DNA of 64,000 nucleotides from Aphidius gifuensis (Eukaryota > Arthropoda > Insecta > Hymenoptera > Braconidae): assembly GCF_014905175.1 (NCBI RefSeq), contig NC_057788.1, forward strand, positions 25,576,154 through 25,640,153. The letters are read 5' to 3'. The notes below the pieces were generated by a model. That model did no database searches. It saw nothing but the letters and a program-made list of their open reading frames with translations, and was not told the origin of the DNA. Position numbers and translations under genes: made by a program. Below, piece by piece: positions 22,377-36,042 of the stretch; positions within the stretch are counted from its first letter, which is position 1, and each line of letters starts with the position of its first letter.

Positions 22377-23104
22377 ATGTCAGCTGTTACCAGAATGGAA
22401 AAGGCATGTAGTTTTAAATTAACTTGAAAAACAAAATTACACAAAAATAATTAAACTTAATTAATTGTTTTAAATATAATATAATATAAACCTAACCTTG
22501 TTATTACAGCTGACAAAATTGACCAATGCATTTTGTCTTATTCAAACACGTAATTATGCTGATAGACGTATTCCTAAAGCTTGGAAAAAAGATGTTAAAC
22601 GATATGAAAGTGTCAACTACTATCCCAGGTATTTTAGTAATTGTTTTAAATTTAAAATAAAACATATGTTTAATTGTTGTTTAATTAAGATTTCCAGATC
22701 ATGAGGATCCACCAATTGAACCAACAAAATTACTAGTTGTCAGACGTTGTAAACCATACAAAGGTAATCCATGGTGGGATAAACAAGTTCTAGATGCCTT
22801 TAAATTAAAAGACAGCCAGGGTGAAATTGCAATTGTCAAAAATACACCAGAAATATGTTCACTTTTATGGCAAATTAAACATTTAATTGAAATCACCCCA
22901 CTTCGGGCACCTGATAAACTACCAGAAAAAGATGGACCACAATCAACATGGCTTCATGAAAATGGTGATCTTTTGATTGCTCCAAGAGTTGATCCAATTC
23001 GTGAAAAAGCAACAATTGATTTTATCAATAATCCTAAACACTTGGATACTGAAACACTTCAACATGAATTAAGAATGAGATGGCTTAATCCATATGACAC
23101 GTAA
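22377..23104 (+). CDS. mRpL30: Mitochondrial ribosomal protein L30 (uL30m)
   Basis: Exons 22377-22403, 22510-22628 and 22690-23104 give 561 nt (186 aa). The uL30 core is visible: TKLLVVRRCKPYKGNPWWDK, LKDSQGEIAIVKNTPEICSL and LLWQIKHLIEITPL, followed by the mitochondrial extension. Residues 1-30 are basic and end in TRNYADRRIPKAW, like a presequence region. Exon 1 joins exon 2 in frame only through a GC donor (AAG|GCATGT, 22404-22405). The nearest GT donor four bases later shifts the frame. It is a structural protein of the mitochondrial large subunit. Start-exon confidence is lower than that of the body. Confidence 0.82.
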
Positions 23105-24256
23105 ATATCAAATACAAATTAATTAAACAATACAAATTTTAATTAATAGTTTATCATAAATGAAAATTGATGTTGTTAATTGTAAGCGAATAAAAAAAAA
23201 TAAATAAAGTGATAATAATTAATCACATTTATTTGAACAAAATTTTAATGAATTATTAGTCCTATTAAATTTTCAGGACCAATCTCTTACAACCTACCAA
23301 CAATAATCATTATTATTTATTTATTTTGACATAATACTTAAATAGTAGTTTGCCGCTATGGATCAGTCGTGCGACTATTATTATTATTAATTAAAAGAAC
23401 AATATAATTTATTTTTATTTTTTTATAATCCATTTATTTTATTTTTTTTTTTTTATTTTACGTTTATTTTATATAGCTCATAATAATCTTGGTAATTGTT
23501 TTTTATTTATTCATTTTTTTTTCTTTCTTTCCTTTTTTTTTTTTATTTTATTTGTTTTTTTTTTAATTTTTTTTTTTTTGTCTGTTTTTTTTTTATTTAT
23601 TTTTTTTTTAATTAATCAAACATAACGATTTAAGTATTAATAATTAATCAAAACTAAGTACGAGTACGACTATCGTTTAAACTACAGTACATTTCTTTTT
23701 TTCTAGGCCGTTTTAATTTTTCAGAGACAGACACAGGCCTTGCTCACATTCTTAAATAATTTCTAAGTAATATTTTATAAATTATTTATCAACTAATCAG
23801 GCATTGACTGTTTTTTTTTTTTTTTTGCGTGTCTAATACACTAGAAAATAACATTGACAAGTATCAAATTATTTCAGGTTTTATCCTCGAGTTTATAGTT
23901 GACAATCAATTTTTTTTATTATTTTTTTTTCATTTTTTTTTGGTAACATTAACATTTAGGAAGTTGACAAATAGTAATGATTAAAAGTTATTATTAATCA
24001 AATAAATTTTAATTATTTGAATATATTATTAATATCCAAATTTTGAAAATTTATTTATTTTTTTGCATTTTATTATTTGAAGATTTAATTTTTTTAAATT
24101 TTTTCATCAACTAAATTCTACTGGACGTATATATTTTATACGGGGAGATTGTACTCCGCATGTCAAATATTTTTTTTACTACAAATAGGAAAAAAAAATT
24201 TGCCTTTCGTATTTTAATTATGGTGGATTTTCTTGTTTTTTTTTAAAAAAAAATTT
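23105..24256. other. Convergent 3' spacer, mRpL30 / RhoGEF
   Basis: AT-rich with very long T tracts (about 23420-23640). AATAAA copies at about 23197-23210 fit an mRpL30 poly-A site. The sequence 24121-24180 (TGGACGTATATATTTTATAC, then GGGGAGATTGTACTCC) is more complex and may be RhoGEF 3' UTR. No coding frame is seen. Confidence 0.5.
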
Positions 24257-24913
24257 TTAATTTTCATCAGATGAACTTGAACTACGACGTGTACGTATTT
24301 TCCAAAATTTTTTATTTCTCGTTGAATTATCAATGGAAATCGTATTTTTTCCTTTACCACATTTATCAGGCACATAAATTTTCATCAATTCATTTGATTT
24401 AGCATCATTTGTTTTTTTATGACTTAATAAACTCAATATTTTAATGCCTCTTCTACGTGTCCATAAATTTTTAAGAAATGTATTTTCTTGTGGACTTTCA
24501 GTCTCTGTATCATCTTGATCTTCTTCAGATACTTCATCAATTCTTTCAGCTCTTTTTCTTAGCTCTTCTAAATGTCGTCGTCTTTCAACATCAAGATCCA
24601 TTTTTCTTAAACGTCTACGTTCAAGCATTCTAATACTCAATTGATTTTCATCACGTGAATTACCAATAAATGTTGTTTTTAATTGTGAATCCAATAATTT
24701 ATTATCATTATTATTATTTAATAATATATTTTTATCATTAATTGATTTAATTGATTTTTCTATATCATCATCATCAACATCTGATAGTTTTCTGTGTATT
24801 TCCAGCATTTTCATACGAAATAATTCATCATCATGTGATAATTTTTCAAATTTTTCATCACGTCTTTGGCCCTCCTCGTTAATTTTATTAGAGGCAATGG
24901 GCTGTAACCTCTG
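24257..24913 (-). CDS. Open extension after the in-frame TGA of the RhoGEF
   Basis: 218 codons stay open in the frame of the upstream exon, beginning QRLQPIASNKINEEG. The extension is charged and helical (RMLERRRLRKMDLDVERRRH, LEELRKRAERIDEVSEED) and ends RTRRSSSSSDEN. It starts directly after TGG-TGG-TGA-C. No intron of plausible length restores the frame around the TGA. It may be a readthrough extension, a product from an internal ATG (MKMLEIHRK), or normal coding sequence if the TGA is a sequence error. Confidence 0.6.
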   Translation of the reverse strand, partial: QRLQPIASNKINEEGQRRDEKFEKLSHDDELFRMKMLEIHRKLSDVDDDDIEKSIKSINDKNILLNNNNDNKLLDSQLKTTFIGNSRDENQLSIRMLERRRLRKMDLDVERRRHLEELRKRAERIDEVSEEDQDDTETESPQENTFLKNLWTRRRGIKILSLLSHKKTNDAKSNELMKIYVPDKCGKGKNTISIDNSTRNKKFWKIRTRRSSSSSDEN

Positions 24914-27900
24914 TCACCACCATCCAACTTGATTTTTACTATTACCAGATGTATCATCTTCTTCAGGTAGTGGCTCTAATCTTTTACGACTTAAAAAACA
25001 ATGAAGTGATGACATACTTGAATTTCCCATTAATTGATCCATTGTTATTTCCGGTAAATCTTCAGAATCAAAACTATCATCAGCTTCATCATCTTGATTT
25101 ATTGATAAACCATAATTGTCACCAGTTGTATTTCCATTTGTTGATGGCTAGGGAAGTCACATGGACACACGCTCGGGCTAATGAGTCTTTGTAAAAACAA
25201 AGTCAAGCAAGTTGCATCATGCAGATACGTGCTTGAGTTTATTAGTTTTTGATTATTTTTTTTATACATACAATATTTTTTTTTTTTTCATCAAAAACTA
25301 ATTACTCTTTTATATATGATTGCGTTTTGTTTTTTTTTTTAACAAAGTGTTTGATAATATATCTAATTATTAAAAAAATTAAAATTATAAAAAATAATAT
25401 ATTTGTAAATAAAAGAAAAAAAAACAAAGCTTGTTCATTCTAAAAAAAAAAAAACAATGGAACAAAAAGAAAATAATAATAACAAAACTCATCTATTTTT
25501 TGTTGTTTAAAAAAAAAAAAAAAAATATTTAGCTAGTGTATATTAAATAATGATACACCATGACTTACTGGACTATTAAAACTATCATCATCAGGACCAC
25601 CAGATGTTGGTGTACCCCAAATATCATCAGCAGATGTACCACCTGATACAGTACCATCTTCATCATTTTGTTCAAGTATTGAAAATTCATTTCTTTCTTT
25701 TGGTAATTGTGGTGATGCTGATGGTGAATGAAGTAATGCTATTAAATAAATATATTTTTATTAAAAATATATTATTAAGATAATAATTTAATTTAAAATA
25801 TATATGCTTCACCAAGTTGTTCAAGTAGAACCATTTTACTGACGACAAAACTACTTGCTCTTCCAGCCCATGATCTTAATGTTCCTGATGGTGGTGATTC
25901 AATATCATGATTATCCTCTTCAATTTGTTCATCATCATCTTGATCTAGACTACTTAATGTACCAAATCTTCTCAATGTTCTATTATTTTAAATAAATTAA
26001 ATAAATTAAATTATTCTTTATTTATTTTATTTTTTTTTTTTTAAATATAAAATACAATATTACCTGTATGGTGGTTCTTCATCACAATCTAAATCATCCT
26101 CACTTCCATCTTCAGTATTATTATCAGCTGATGTACTCTTGGCACTTTTTTTACTTGGGCTATCATTTGAATTATTTCTCATTAATCTATGATTTGCACA
26201 TAAATCTGGTGTTGTTATTTTTTGTGGTAAAGGTGAAAATGGATCTCTTGTTGGTGGTGCTGGACATCCAGATCTAATAAATAATCATTTATAAATTAAT
26301 AATTATCATTAAATATATAATTATTGATCTAACATACAAATATATATTTTTACTATTTTTTTCAAGAATTTATATTTATCATTATTAAAAAAATAAAATA
26401 AAAATTTAGGAATTTATAAAGCTAATCTAATGGTTTACAACATGAAAGACTCCACCTGTGGCACCTTCGGCACATATTAATTGATCCTTTTGTTGTATCT
26501 TTTCCTCCAAATAGAGAACCATTTTTAACTGGATTATTTGATTTAATTGTACTTAAACTTGCACTTGATGTACTACTTTGACGTTCAATATCAGAATTAT
26601 TTGGACAATTTATTTCTTCATTATTACATTCATGTATTTCAACATCAACTGGTGTATCACGTGGTGCACGTGCTGCTAATTCTTCAGGTGTCCATTCTTC
26701 AAGTGATTGTTCATTATCTGGTGGTGGTGCATGTTGTGAATTTCTTACCCATTGAGCAAGATGATTTATTTCTTGTATTGGACTTGTTACTGGTGATGTT
26801 TTTATTAATATATTATTATTTTCTATATTTTTATCTTTATCGTGCGTTGTTATTGTTTGTGCTATTGGCTATTCATATAAAAGATAAAAAAAACAAAAAT
26901 AAATAAATTAATTAATTAAAATTAAATTTAACAAATAAAAAAAATAAAATAAAAAAAAAAACCTTTAATTAAATTAAATTAAACAACTAAGATTTTTGTT
27001 CACCTTGAATTTGTATTATTGACAATCATATTAAAAACTTATAAAAATAATCAAATTACCTGAGGATTTATTGATGAATCACAGATATTTAAAATATTAT
27101 TTGTGCTTTGTTGACATTCCTCTGGACTGTAGTCAATATTTGGTATTCCCCCACAGCCTGTATTCACATAGATTCTAAAATTTGACGATTAAAAACAAAA
27201 AATAATAAAAAAAAAGAAAGAAAAAAAAAAATAGAAAATCATGTCAAGGATTTGGAACTTTGTCAAAAAACAAAAAAAAAAATGATCAAAATAAATAATG
27301 ATAATTATTTTTAAATAATTTACATGATTATTTAAATGACTTACATTTGTCGTTGAAGTAGACAATGCCATACAGCTTTAATTTCAGCTGTTGGTGCACG
27401 AAATATAAGAAGACGTCTTTTTAATTTTCCATGAGGACTACAACCACCAGAATGACTAACATTAACACCACTATTTTGTTGTGCTCCATTTGTTGTTATT
27501 GCAATTTGTAAACGAAATTCAGTTGGTCTTTTTCTTACAGTAAAACATGCCTCAGCAATATTTGATAAATGTAGAGGTTCTTCAGTAATAAATAATACTC
27601 TATCACGTGAAAAACGAGCAAATACAAGAAGATCCGTTAACAGAAGAGCCCAAGATGATTGTAGACGTCGACCCTCAACTTTTGTCAATGCTCCACCAAA
27701 AATCCTTTGGTGATTTAAATAAAATATTATTGTTAATTTATTATTTTATAATTATAATATAATTATATAATATTATTTTATTTATTTTTTTTTTTCTATC
27801 AAAATATCTAATTGATAATTTCTCTAATAATTTACTCTAAACTAACTATACTTTTTTTTCAATCTTCAAATTCAATATTTAAAAATTTATAATTCTATTA

Positions 27901-29525
27901 AGATTCTAATAGATTTTTCTATACTAATTATTTAAATTTTTTCTACATGAATTTAATAATGTCTTGATGGAAAAAAAATAAATAAATATTATTTATTTAT
28001 TTTTTATTGAATGGGACAAACAAACCATTTTCTTTCTGGTATACCAAGTGTAAATGGATTACATTTGGCAAATACTAATCTTGAATCAATTTCTTGTAAA
28101 CTCAATAATGGTCTTCCAGAATCTCTTGGTGGTTCCATTAAATTTGCATTTGCTGTTGCTTCTCTGTAACCCTGAAGAAGATCACGAGCCTTCTGACAAT
28201 TTCTTGGTGTTATAAGACCAATGATTCTTGTCATTTCTCTGTTATAAAAATATTTTTATATTTTTTTCTATTCATTTTTTTTTTCCAATTAATAGCTCAC
28301 CTGTAATGCTCAAGTGGAGCAAGAAGTATATCCGTTAATTCAGGACGTCTTTTTTGAGTTGTTTCAGTTATAATTTTAACAAATGCAGCATTACGTTTTA
28401 ATGATACCAATAAACAACAAGCACGTTGAAGACCACTTAAATATCTTCTATATAATGCTATTATTTTTGGTATTAAATTTAAATATATTTCAATACTACC
28501 ACCACTATCACGTATTTCATCTGATAATTTTAATAATTCATCAATATTTTGAAATATTATTGAATAATCAGTGAGTGATATAATGTCTCTTCGTTCACTT
28601 AATGGTGTGTAAAAACGTAAAAATCCACTTTTTAAAATTCCATTATAACGTGTTTCACGTGATACAAGTTCTTCTTCTGGTGTTGCATCAGGTGTAACAT
28701 TTTTAAATATCTGTATCGAATGCGATTTTTCAAAAATCGTCTTTTATAATATAATAAAAAAATTAAAAAAAAAAAGAAAAAGAAAAATTGTTTTTTTGAT
28801 TTAACTGTTTTCACATTTTTGTCGTTGTTATATACATATATATCAAACACTTTTTTAATTCTTTTTTTTTTTTTTTTTGGGGCAAACAAGAGAGGGAAAT
28901 ATCGACACAAAAGTGGATGACGTTAGTGGCTCAAAATATAGGTCAATGGTATACATGTACTTATTTTTTAGCATTGTCTTATACAAACTAATTAGTAATC
29001 ATGTAAATATCACTATATTTCTCCTAAAGAGTTACTCAAATTTGCTAAATTATGTTTTTTTTTCTAATAATTTAACAAAAGTATTCTAAATATATGTATA
29101 TATAATTTTCTTTTGTCTCAATCTTTTTATAAACATGCATTACTAAAAAGAGAAAAAAAAAGGATTAAAAAGAAAGAAAATCATACATTTTAAACATAAA
29201 CTTTGTTGATAACAAAAAAATTAATAATAAATAAATCATAAAATAATTGAAAAAAATAAACTGAAAGTAAAAGAAAAAAAAAAAACAAAAATCTCACTCT
29301 TAAAAATTTTACAACATTTAAAATTTACGATTATACAATTGTTTTTTTTTTTTATTTTTATTTTATTTTTCATTTTGATATTAATCTAATAATTCATAAT
29401 AAGCTCTTTCGCATTAATGCGCAAATGAAGTTACTCAAAAAATTAATCAATAATTGTGAATAATATTTTTTTTTCGAGTACCCATGTAATTTTTATATTA
29501 AAAAAAAATAACTTAAGTAAATCAA

Positions 29526-29556
<31 letters not shown>

Positions 29557-32500
29557 TATAATAATTGTTACATAAAAGTTATAACACAGCGTTTTGTTCC
29601 TTGGCGTGTGAGGATCAATAATAATAATAATAATTATAAATAAATAATACAATTGACGAAAATTAAAAAAAAAAAAAACAAATTACAAATAATAATAATT
29701 TTTTTAAAAAATGACAATAATAATAAAACAATAATGAAACTTATATTTTATAAACTTAAAATAAAATTAACACAGCGTTGTCTTTATTTATTATTTTTTT
29801 TTCGTTTTTTTTTTTCATTTTTTTTCGCGCGATCAACACACGTCGCGAAATACTTAATTAATAAGTTTAAAATAATAATTAATAATAAATAATAAGTTAA
29901 AAAACTTAATAAAATTTATAAAAAATTATTTAGTTTGTAAAAGAAAAAATGAAGATATAAATATTTAAATAAATATATATAATTTTTTTTTTTTTATATT
30001 TTCATATTTAAAAAAAAAAAAAAAAAACGAAAAAAAAATGAAGCTTATACTAAAATACCAGGACCGACCTCGGTGGTAAAGGTGACTCCTTGATGATGTC
30101 CATTTGAATAATCTAATGTTGGTTGATTTAATGTTATATTTCCAATACTAGTACGTTGTTTATTTTTATTATTAATTGTTGTTTTTCTATAAACTTCAAG
30201 TACAAGTTGATTTGTTGCTGCTTGAATTAGGCCAAGTATATTTTCGCGTGCAAGTATTACAACATTTGTTGTATTAACAAATACAACATGATCACCAGGA
30301 CGTAAACCAGCACGGTCAGCTGGACTATTTGGATCTACTCTTTCTACTCGTGGTGGTCGACCCCATGACAGAGAAAAACCCCATGGTATCTATAATTAAT
30401 ATTTAAAAAAAAAACATTTAATTAATCACATGTTTATTTGTATTATTTTTAAAACTCATTATTATTATTATAATATTTAATATCGTGTATAAATTGCGTG
30501 ATAATAAAACATAAATTATAATCAAAATCATTCATAAATTAATTTAACATTGAAACTATTGTTTAAAATAAATTAAAAAATATTTTGATAGTAAAAAAAT
30601 TGTAAAAAAATAATTACCTGATTAGGTCCACATTGACGTAATAATTTTTTAGTTATTGTACATGGTGTTCTTCCACCTTTTGCTGTAAATCCAGGATGCA
30701 ATGGTTGACCAGTCAGTGGATCTATTTGCTCCAATTCTAAATGTCGTAAATATGTAAGATCATCTGGATTTGCATTGTTGTTGTCTATTTGATCCCCGTC
30801 CTTTGACAGTGGAGGTGACACTGCACATTCTTGGATTAAACCTGTATAAGGTGTACTTGTATTTCGGCATGAACCAACTTCCAGTGGATGCCATGTTGCT
30901 TCCTATTAACAAAAAAAAAAAATAATTTAAATTAATAAATTGATAATACATATATCTTATTAAATTGTCGAATAACAATATCAAATTTAGAAACTTAACA
31001 ATTAATTTATCAGCAAACTGAAAAAATTTTTAATAATACCCCAGCAACGAGAAATGCAACACAATAAATTGCAACGACAATCATATTGAAATTTATTAAT
31101 TTTTTTTTACTTATACTTATTATTTTAAAAATGTATTTTTTGTCATTCACTTAAAATTGTGATAAAAATTAAACTTGATACTTGAGACATTTAAATTTAA
31201 AATAAAATAATCTGTAGTTATTACAGAAATTCTTGAGTTAAATAATTTAAAAAATTTAATTTTGAAAAAATTAATTATTAAAAAGATATAATATTTTAAA
31301 TAATAAAATAAAAATAAAAATCAAGTTATTATTAATGAGATTAAATAATATACAAGTGCACGCGATGAGAGACGATTGCTAAACTGAAACTGGATAGAAA
31401 TATTTTTTTTTTTCTGCAGCAATGGGTGACTCAATAATCAAGTTAACCCTGACCTCGAGAAAATAGAGGAGGTAAATATCCGTATAGTGGGAGAAAAGTT
31501 AAAATGTGGAAAACCCACTGAATTGTATTTTTTTAAAAATATATATTATTTTAAAACTACCCTCACTCACAATTTACAACTACCCCTTATTCGTTTTTTT
31601 TTTTTTTTTTTTTCTATATATAGTTATATCGCCAATAAAATACATTTAATAAAATTTTTAATGCTTGCAAGTGCATGCTATAAAAAAAAGTTTTAAAAAA
31701 TAAAAAAAAGGAACAAAGAGAATAAATTTAATTTATAAAGTAAAATACATGATTTACAAGTATTTAAAAAATAAAAAAAAAAAAATAAATGATTAATTTA
31801 ATTATATAAAAATAATTACCTTGTCCTGTGCCAGTGGAAGGGGTAGGGTCATACAGCCCAGCAGCTCACTGCGTCTATAATCATCCAATAAAAAAACACT
31901 ATTAAATTTTTTATCTTTTTCATATAAAAAAAAAACTATCCATAAATTTAATACAAAAATATCATAAAAATCAACATAAAAATAATTGTTTTTTCTTTAT
32001 TTTTATATTCATCATTTTATATACGTGGAAATAAAGAAATAAAAGCTATTATTATTCGGAAAATTAAATTGAATATATATAGAAAGGCGTGGATGTGCGT
32101 CAGACAATAGTCTGATAAAAATATTATTCAAGTATTTCAACCAAATAAATAATGAAAAAAGTATTTTAAAATAAAAAAAAAAAAGAAAATATATATGGAT
32201 AAAAAAGAGTATACCAGTAATCGTTTTTTTTTTTTTTTAATATCATCTATTTGCGATTTTTTTTTTAGCACGTGGGCAAATTTTAATGCGCATGCACTAG
32301 ACTTTATAAGAATCGATTCCCCCTTCGCGCATTTAAATAGAGGGTAGAAACCGTGAAGGGATTTACCCAGATCCAATAGATACAAATTCTGGATAACATC
32401 ATAGATTAAATAATATATAAAATGAACAAATATGAATGCAAATAATTTAATTTTATAATTGAAAAAAAAAAAAATTTATACATAAATAAATAAATTTTTA

Positions 32501-35500
32501 ATAATATATATATTATATAATATAAATAAATGTTAAATCAATCAGAAAAAAAAAAAAAATAGTAAAAAGTTTTCCTTATTTTTATTAAAGAATTCATTCA
32601 ATTTATTTTTTATTATTTGCAGCTATTTTTCACATTATTTATTGACTCAATAATTTGATGTTATTTCATTTACTTAAAAATTATATATTTTTAATTTAAT
32701 TAATAAATATAATGAATGATTTTTTTTATTAACTGTATTTGTTTTTTTTTTTTTTCACGTTGTAAAATAGTTAAGTTAATTAATAATGAATTATAAATTA
32801 TTTACCTTGCTCTTCTATCACGATGCCAAACAGCAATATCAAGGGACGTTGGCCTATTCGTACAACTGTTATTACTTGGACAAGGTAATATTAGTGTTTC
32901 ATGAAATACTGGATTTGGTGTGGCACGATGAACAGCAGTACGTTTAACAACACCCTCACCAAAATGATTTTTCAAGCTAACTTTAACATATGCATGAATT
33001 GGACCCTCGTATGTTCTTCTGAGATCCTTGCAACGTATAACTAAAAAAAAAATAAAATTATAAAACACCATTAAAAAATTATAAATAATCAGTTTTTCAA
33101 AAATAAATATATATATCATATATAAAATTGAGGAAGACATAAAAATAAATTGCTTTTTATTATTTCAGTTATATTAAATTTTTTTTCTATTATACGTTTC
33201 AATGTTAATAATTATATTTGAATATAAATTTGAAAAAAAAAAAATAAATAAATAAAATAATAATTATATTTCACTTTGATAGTTTTTAATTAGGTAATTA
33301 TTATTGAGAGGTCATGGCTAGTTGAACAGTAATAAATACTCGCTGCGTGTGAAAAAAATGTAAAAAAAAAAAAAAAATATAAAAAAATAATGCCTTTTTT
33401 TAATTAAATATAATTAAAATAATTATCTATGTATAAAGTCACTCGTTGCACTTTTTATTATCACTATATTACCCTCTCAACTTTATCAATAATATTGTTA
33501 TTATTATTATTTTATAATTATTTAACGACAAATTTATTTGACAATAAAAATAATCAATTTTTAATTCCACATATTTAATTGAAAAACACTCTTTATATTA
33601 GATTATAACTATTGAAATTTTTTAACAAGATAATTAAAATAATTTTTGATATAGAAAAAAAAAAAAAAAAAATGATGTGAATCAATGATTGTATGGTTAC
33701 TGACCGTATAATCAGTACAGTTTGAAGTACTGTGGGTTACTGGCACAACAGCAAAATCAACCCCACCAAAAACTCTCAACAACGGTGCAAAACCAAAGTG
33801 AGTCTAACAAAAAGTGAGATAGTTTTTGCGGTTGCGCGATGATATATCCAGGTACGTACTAATGAAACTATCATTTTACTTGTCTTTTTTACAAAAAAAA
33901 AATGGCATTTTTTTTTTTTTTTTGTTCTTATCAATGATAAATCAGATTTAAAAAAAAAAAAAAATGTCACAAACTAGGCTCGTTAAGCTACATTACACAC
34001 GCAACAAGAATTATATGACCACTGAAACGTGTCAAAGGTAAATAAATACATAAAAAAAAAAACAATAGTTTATACAAACATCCTTATTTACATTGTATCA
34101 TGATATTGAGTTGTTTAACTACAATAATAAACCCCTTTCAAAGCACTATCAAAGTGTTGAATTATTTTGTTAATATTATTTTTACTAAATCTAAGTAGAT
34201 AATCTATTATTATATGTATAAAAATAAAATTATAATAATTTATATATTTACCTCTAATATGAATATAATCACTAACAGCATTGTATTCAATTTCAATAGA
34301 ACCTCTTGTTTGTAATTTATTAACATTATCACATTCAGGACTATATTTTAAACATCTACGTACAGTTGCAATAAGTGGTGCTTCTGGTGTTTCAATAACT
34401 GATTGTAAAAATGAATTTTTTGAATTTTGATAATCATCAATTAATGATGATTTTGGACTATCAAGATCCCACATATTAATTTTTGTTATTTCATCTTTAC
34501 TATGACTATTAAATGATGATGTTATTTTGTATGAATTTTTTTCACCAAATGTTAAATCATCAATATCATTATAATTATTATTTAATTTTTTATTATAATC
34601 ATCAAATATTGGTAAGCCAGTTTCTAATATTTTTCTACAACTTTCTGGACTAATAATATTATTTTTTTGTATTTTAGGCTTTTTATTTGTTGATAAATTA
34701 TTATTATCATTATTTTTTTGTTGACGTTTTCTTCTAATACCACGTTGTCGTCTTAATGTAAATTTACCATCACAATCATTTATTGGTGAATTTTGTATCC
34801 ATGACATTGGTGATGGATCTTCAAGTAATTGACTAGCTGATGATATTGTACTATCATTATGATTACTATCATCATTATTATTTATATTATTATCATTATT
34901 ATCTAATATTGATTCATAAATATGTGATTCATTCATAGCATCTTCATAATTATCATTATTATTATTCCTATTATTTCTATTAATATTATTATTATCTTTT
35001 GAATTTTGTACAAGTTTTCTTTCTTCAATATCTTTTATTAATATATCAGCAACTGTATTTGTTTCTTGTTGTATTGTATTATTAATATTTTCATATTTTT
35101 TATCTTGATTAATTTTTAAATTTGCTAAATTACGTGATAATGGTGTTTCTTTAATATCATATGATATATTATTATATTTTATTTTATTAATATTATTATA
35201 TGGTGTTTTATTTCTTGAATGTAATTTTGATATTTTTGTAAATTTTGAATGATATATATTTTCATAATTTCTTGATTTAACAAATGGTACTGAACCAGCT
35301 TCCATAACATCTTCAGGACTACCAGCAACAGATATTTGTTGAAAAAAATCTGATACATGTGATTGTAAATTAATACGTGTTTCATTAATAATATTTTGTG
35401 GTATATCATTATTATTATTATGACTATTAATATTATTATTTGAATGAAATTTTTTATGATAATTTATTGATAATATTGTAGGATCTGATGGTAATGTTGA

Positions 35501-36042
35501 GCCAGTTGCTGAATTTTTAATTATTGTTTGAGGTATATATGTTAATGGACCAATATCAGTGTCAACTCTTGGTGTACTTTGGTAAAAACTTTCTGTCTTG
35601 GGTGATTCTGTTGTTACATTTGTTATTGATTGACGTTTTCCATTTCGTAAATTTGGCTTTGTTGCCTGTATTAAAAAAAAAAATATATTAATTAACAATA
35701 ACAATAAAATAATTATAAATATAAATTAAATAAAAAATATAAATATATATTTACATTAAAATATGAACGTAAATCACTTCCATGACTTTTACATCGTCTT
35801 CTACGAACAGGTGTTGCTTTTAATGTTGTATTACTATCATGAATATTATTATTTGTTTTAATAATCACCCTCGGCCTTGTATTACTACAACTACTACTAT
35901 TACTACTACAAATACTACCACCAGTTGGTGGTGTATTTGATAGATCTCTAAATGGTTTGCGTGTTGGTCTACCAGATGTGGGTGGTGCATGTGGTGTTGA
36001 ACTTGTATTTGACAATGATCTTGATACTGTCCACTTTAACAT
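24257..36042 (-). CDS. C2-PDZ-DH-PH Rho guanine nucleotide exchange factor
   Basis: Fifteen exons, in transcript order: 35755-36042, 34252-35665, 32806-33040, 31820-31874, 30618-30902, 30051-30389, 28301-28710, 28026-28238, 27345-27704, 27060-27174, 26456-26868, 26064-26273, 25813-25979, 25569-25738 and 24257-25147. All junction phases agree. Domains: Ser/Asn-rich disordered N-terminus to about residue 550; C2 (GSIEIEYNAVSDYIHIRVIR to TWHPLEVG); PDZ (WGFSLSWG, SPADRAGLRPGDHVVFVN); DH (EEELVSRETRYNGIL to LAPLEHYREMTRIIGL); PH (FGGALTKVEGRRLQSSWALL to AVWHCLLQRQ); acidic Ser-rich tail with CRRCHRSGC. It should activate Rho GTPases at membranes. An in-frame TGA at 24914-24916 ends a 1635 aa form; 218 open codons follow. 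The donor of 30051-30389 is weak (alternative after 30069, also phase 0). I recognise the class but not the exact orthologue. Confidence 0.82.
28711..30050. other. Large RhoGEF intron with microsatellites
   Basis: No exon is found here. The stretch includes an (AAT)n/(TAA)n microsatellite at about 29527-29554, a second short one at 29616-29636, and long A and T tracts. The tract at 28861-28879 precedes a GGGGC patch of no known meaning. Confidence 0.55.
29527..29554. repeat. (AAT)n microsatellite
   Basis: About nine AAT units, intronic in the RhoGEF gene. Confidence 0.85.
30903..31819. other. RhoGEF intron
   Basis: AT-rich intron between the C2 end and the short C2 exon. A more balanced patch around 31352-31480 (CAAGTGCACGCGATGAGAGACG) stands out, but no exon or known element is recognised. 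Confidence 0.45.
31875..32805. other. RhoGEF intron
   Basis: AT-rich. A higher-complexity island at about 32262-32400 (GCACGTGGGCAAATTTTAATG, then GCGCATGCACTAGAC) contains an E-box-like CACGTG and could be regulatory. No exon could be joined in phase. Confidence 0.4.
33041..34251. other. RhoGEF intron within the C2 region
   Basis: AT-rich intron with A/T homopolymers. A more complex segment at about 33695-33870 (GGTTACTGACCGTATAATCAG and following) is not coding in any phase compatible with the flanking exons. Confidence 0.45.

Noticed and set aside
24870..24935. A tiny intron removing the in-frame TGA of the RhoGEF
   Set aside because: Candidate introns of 18, 27, 35 and 44 nt are too short and the last two also break the frame.
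26547..26906. Plus-strand frame of 119 codons
   Set aside because: Antisense to a RhoGEF exon with correct splice phases on the minus strand.
28632..28910. Minus-strand frame with Lys and Phe runs
   Set aside because: Composed of homopolymers in an intron; overlaps the DH exon only in another frame.
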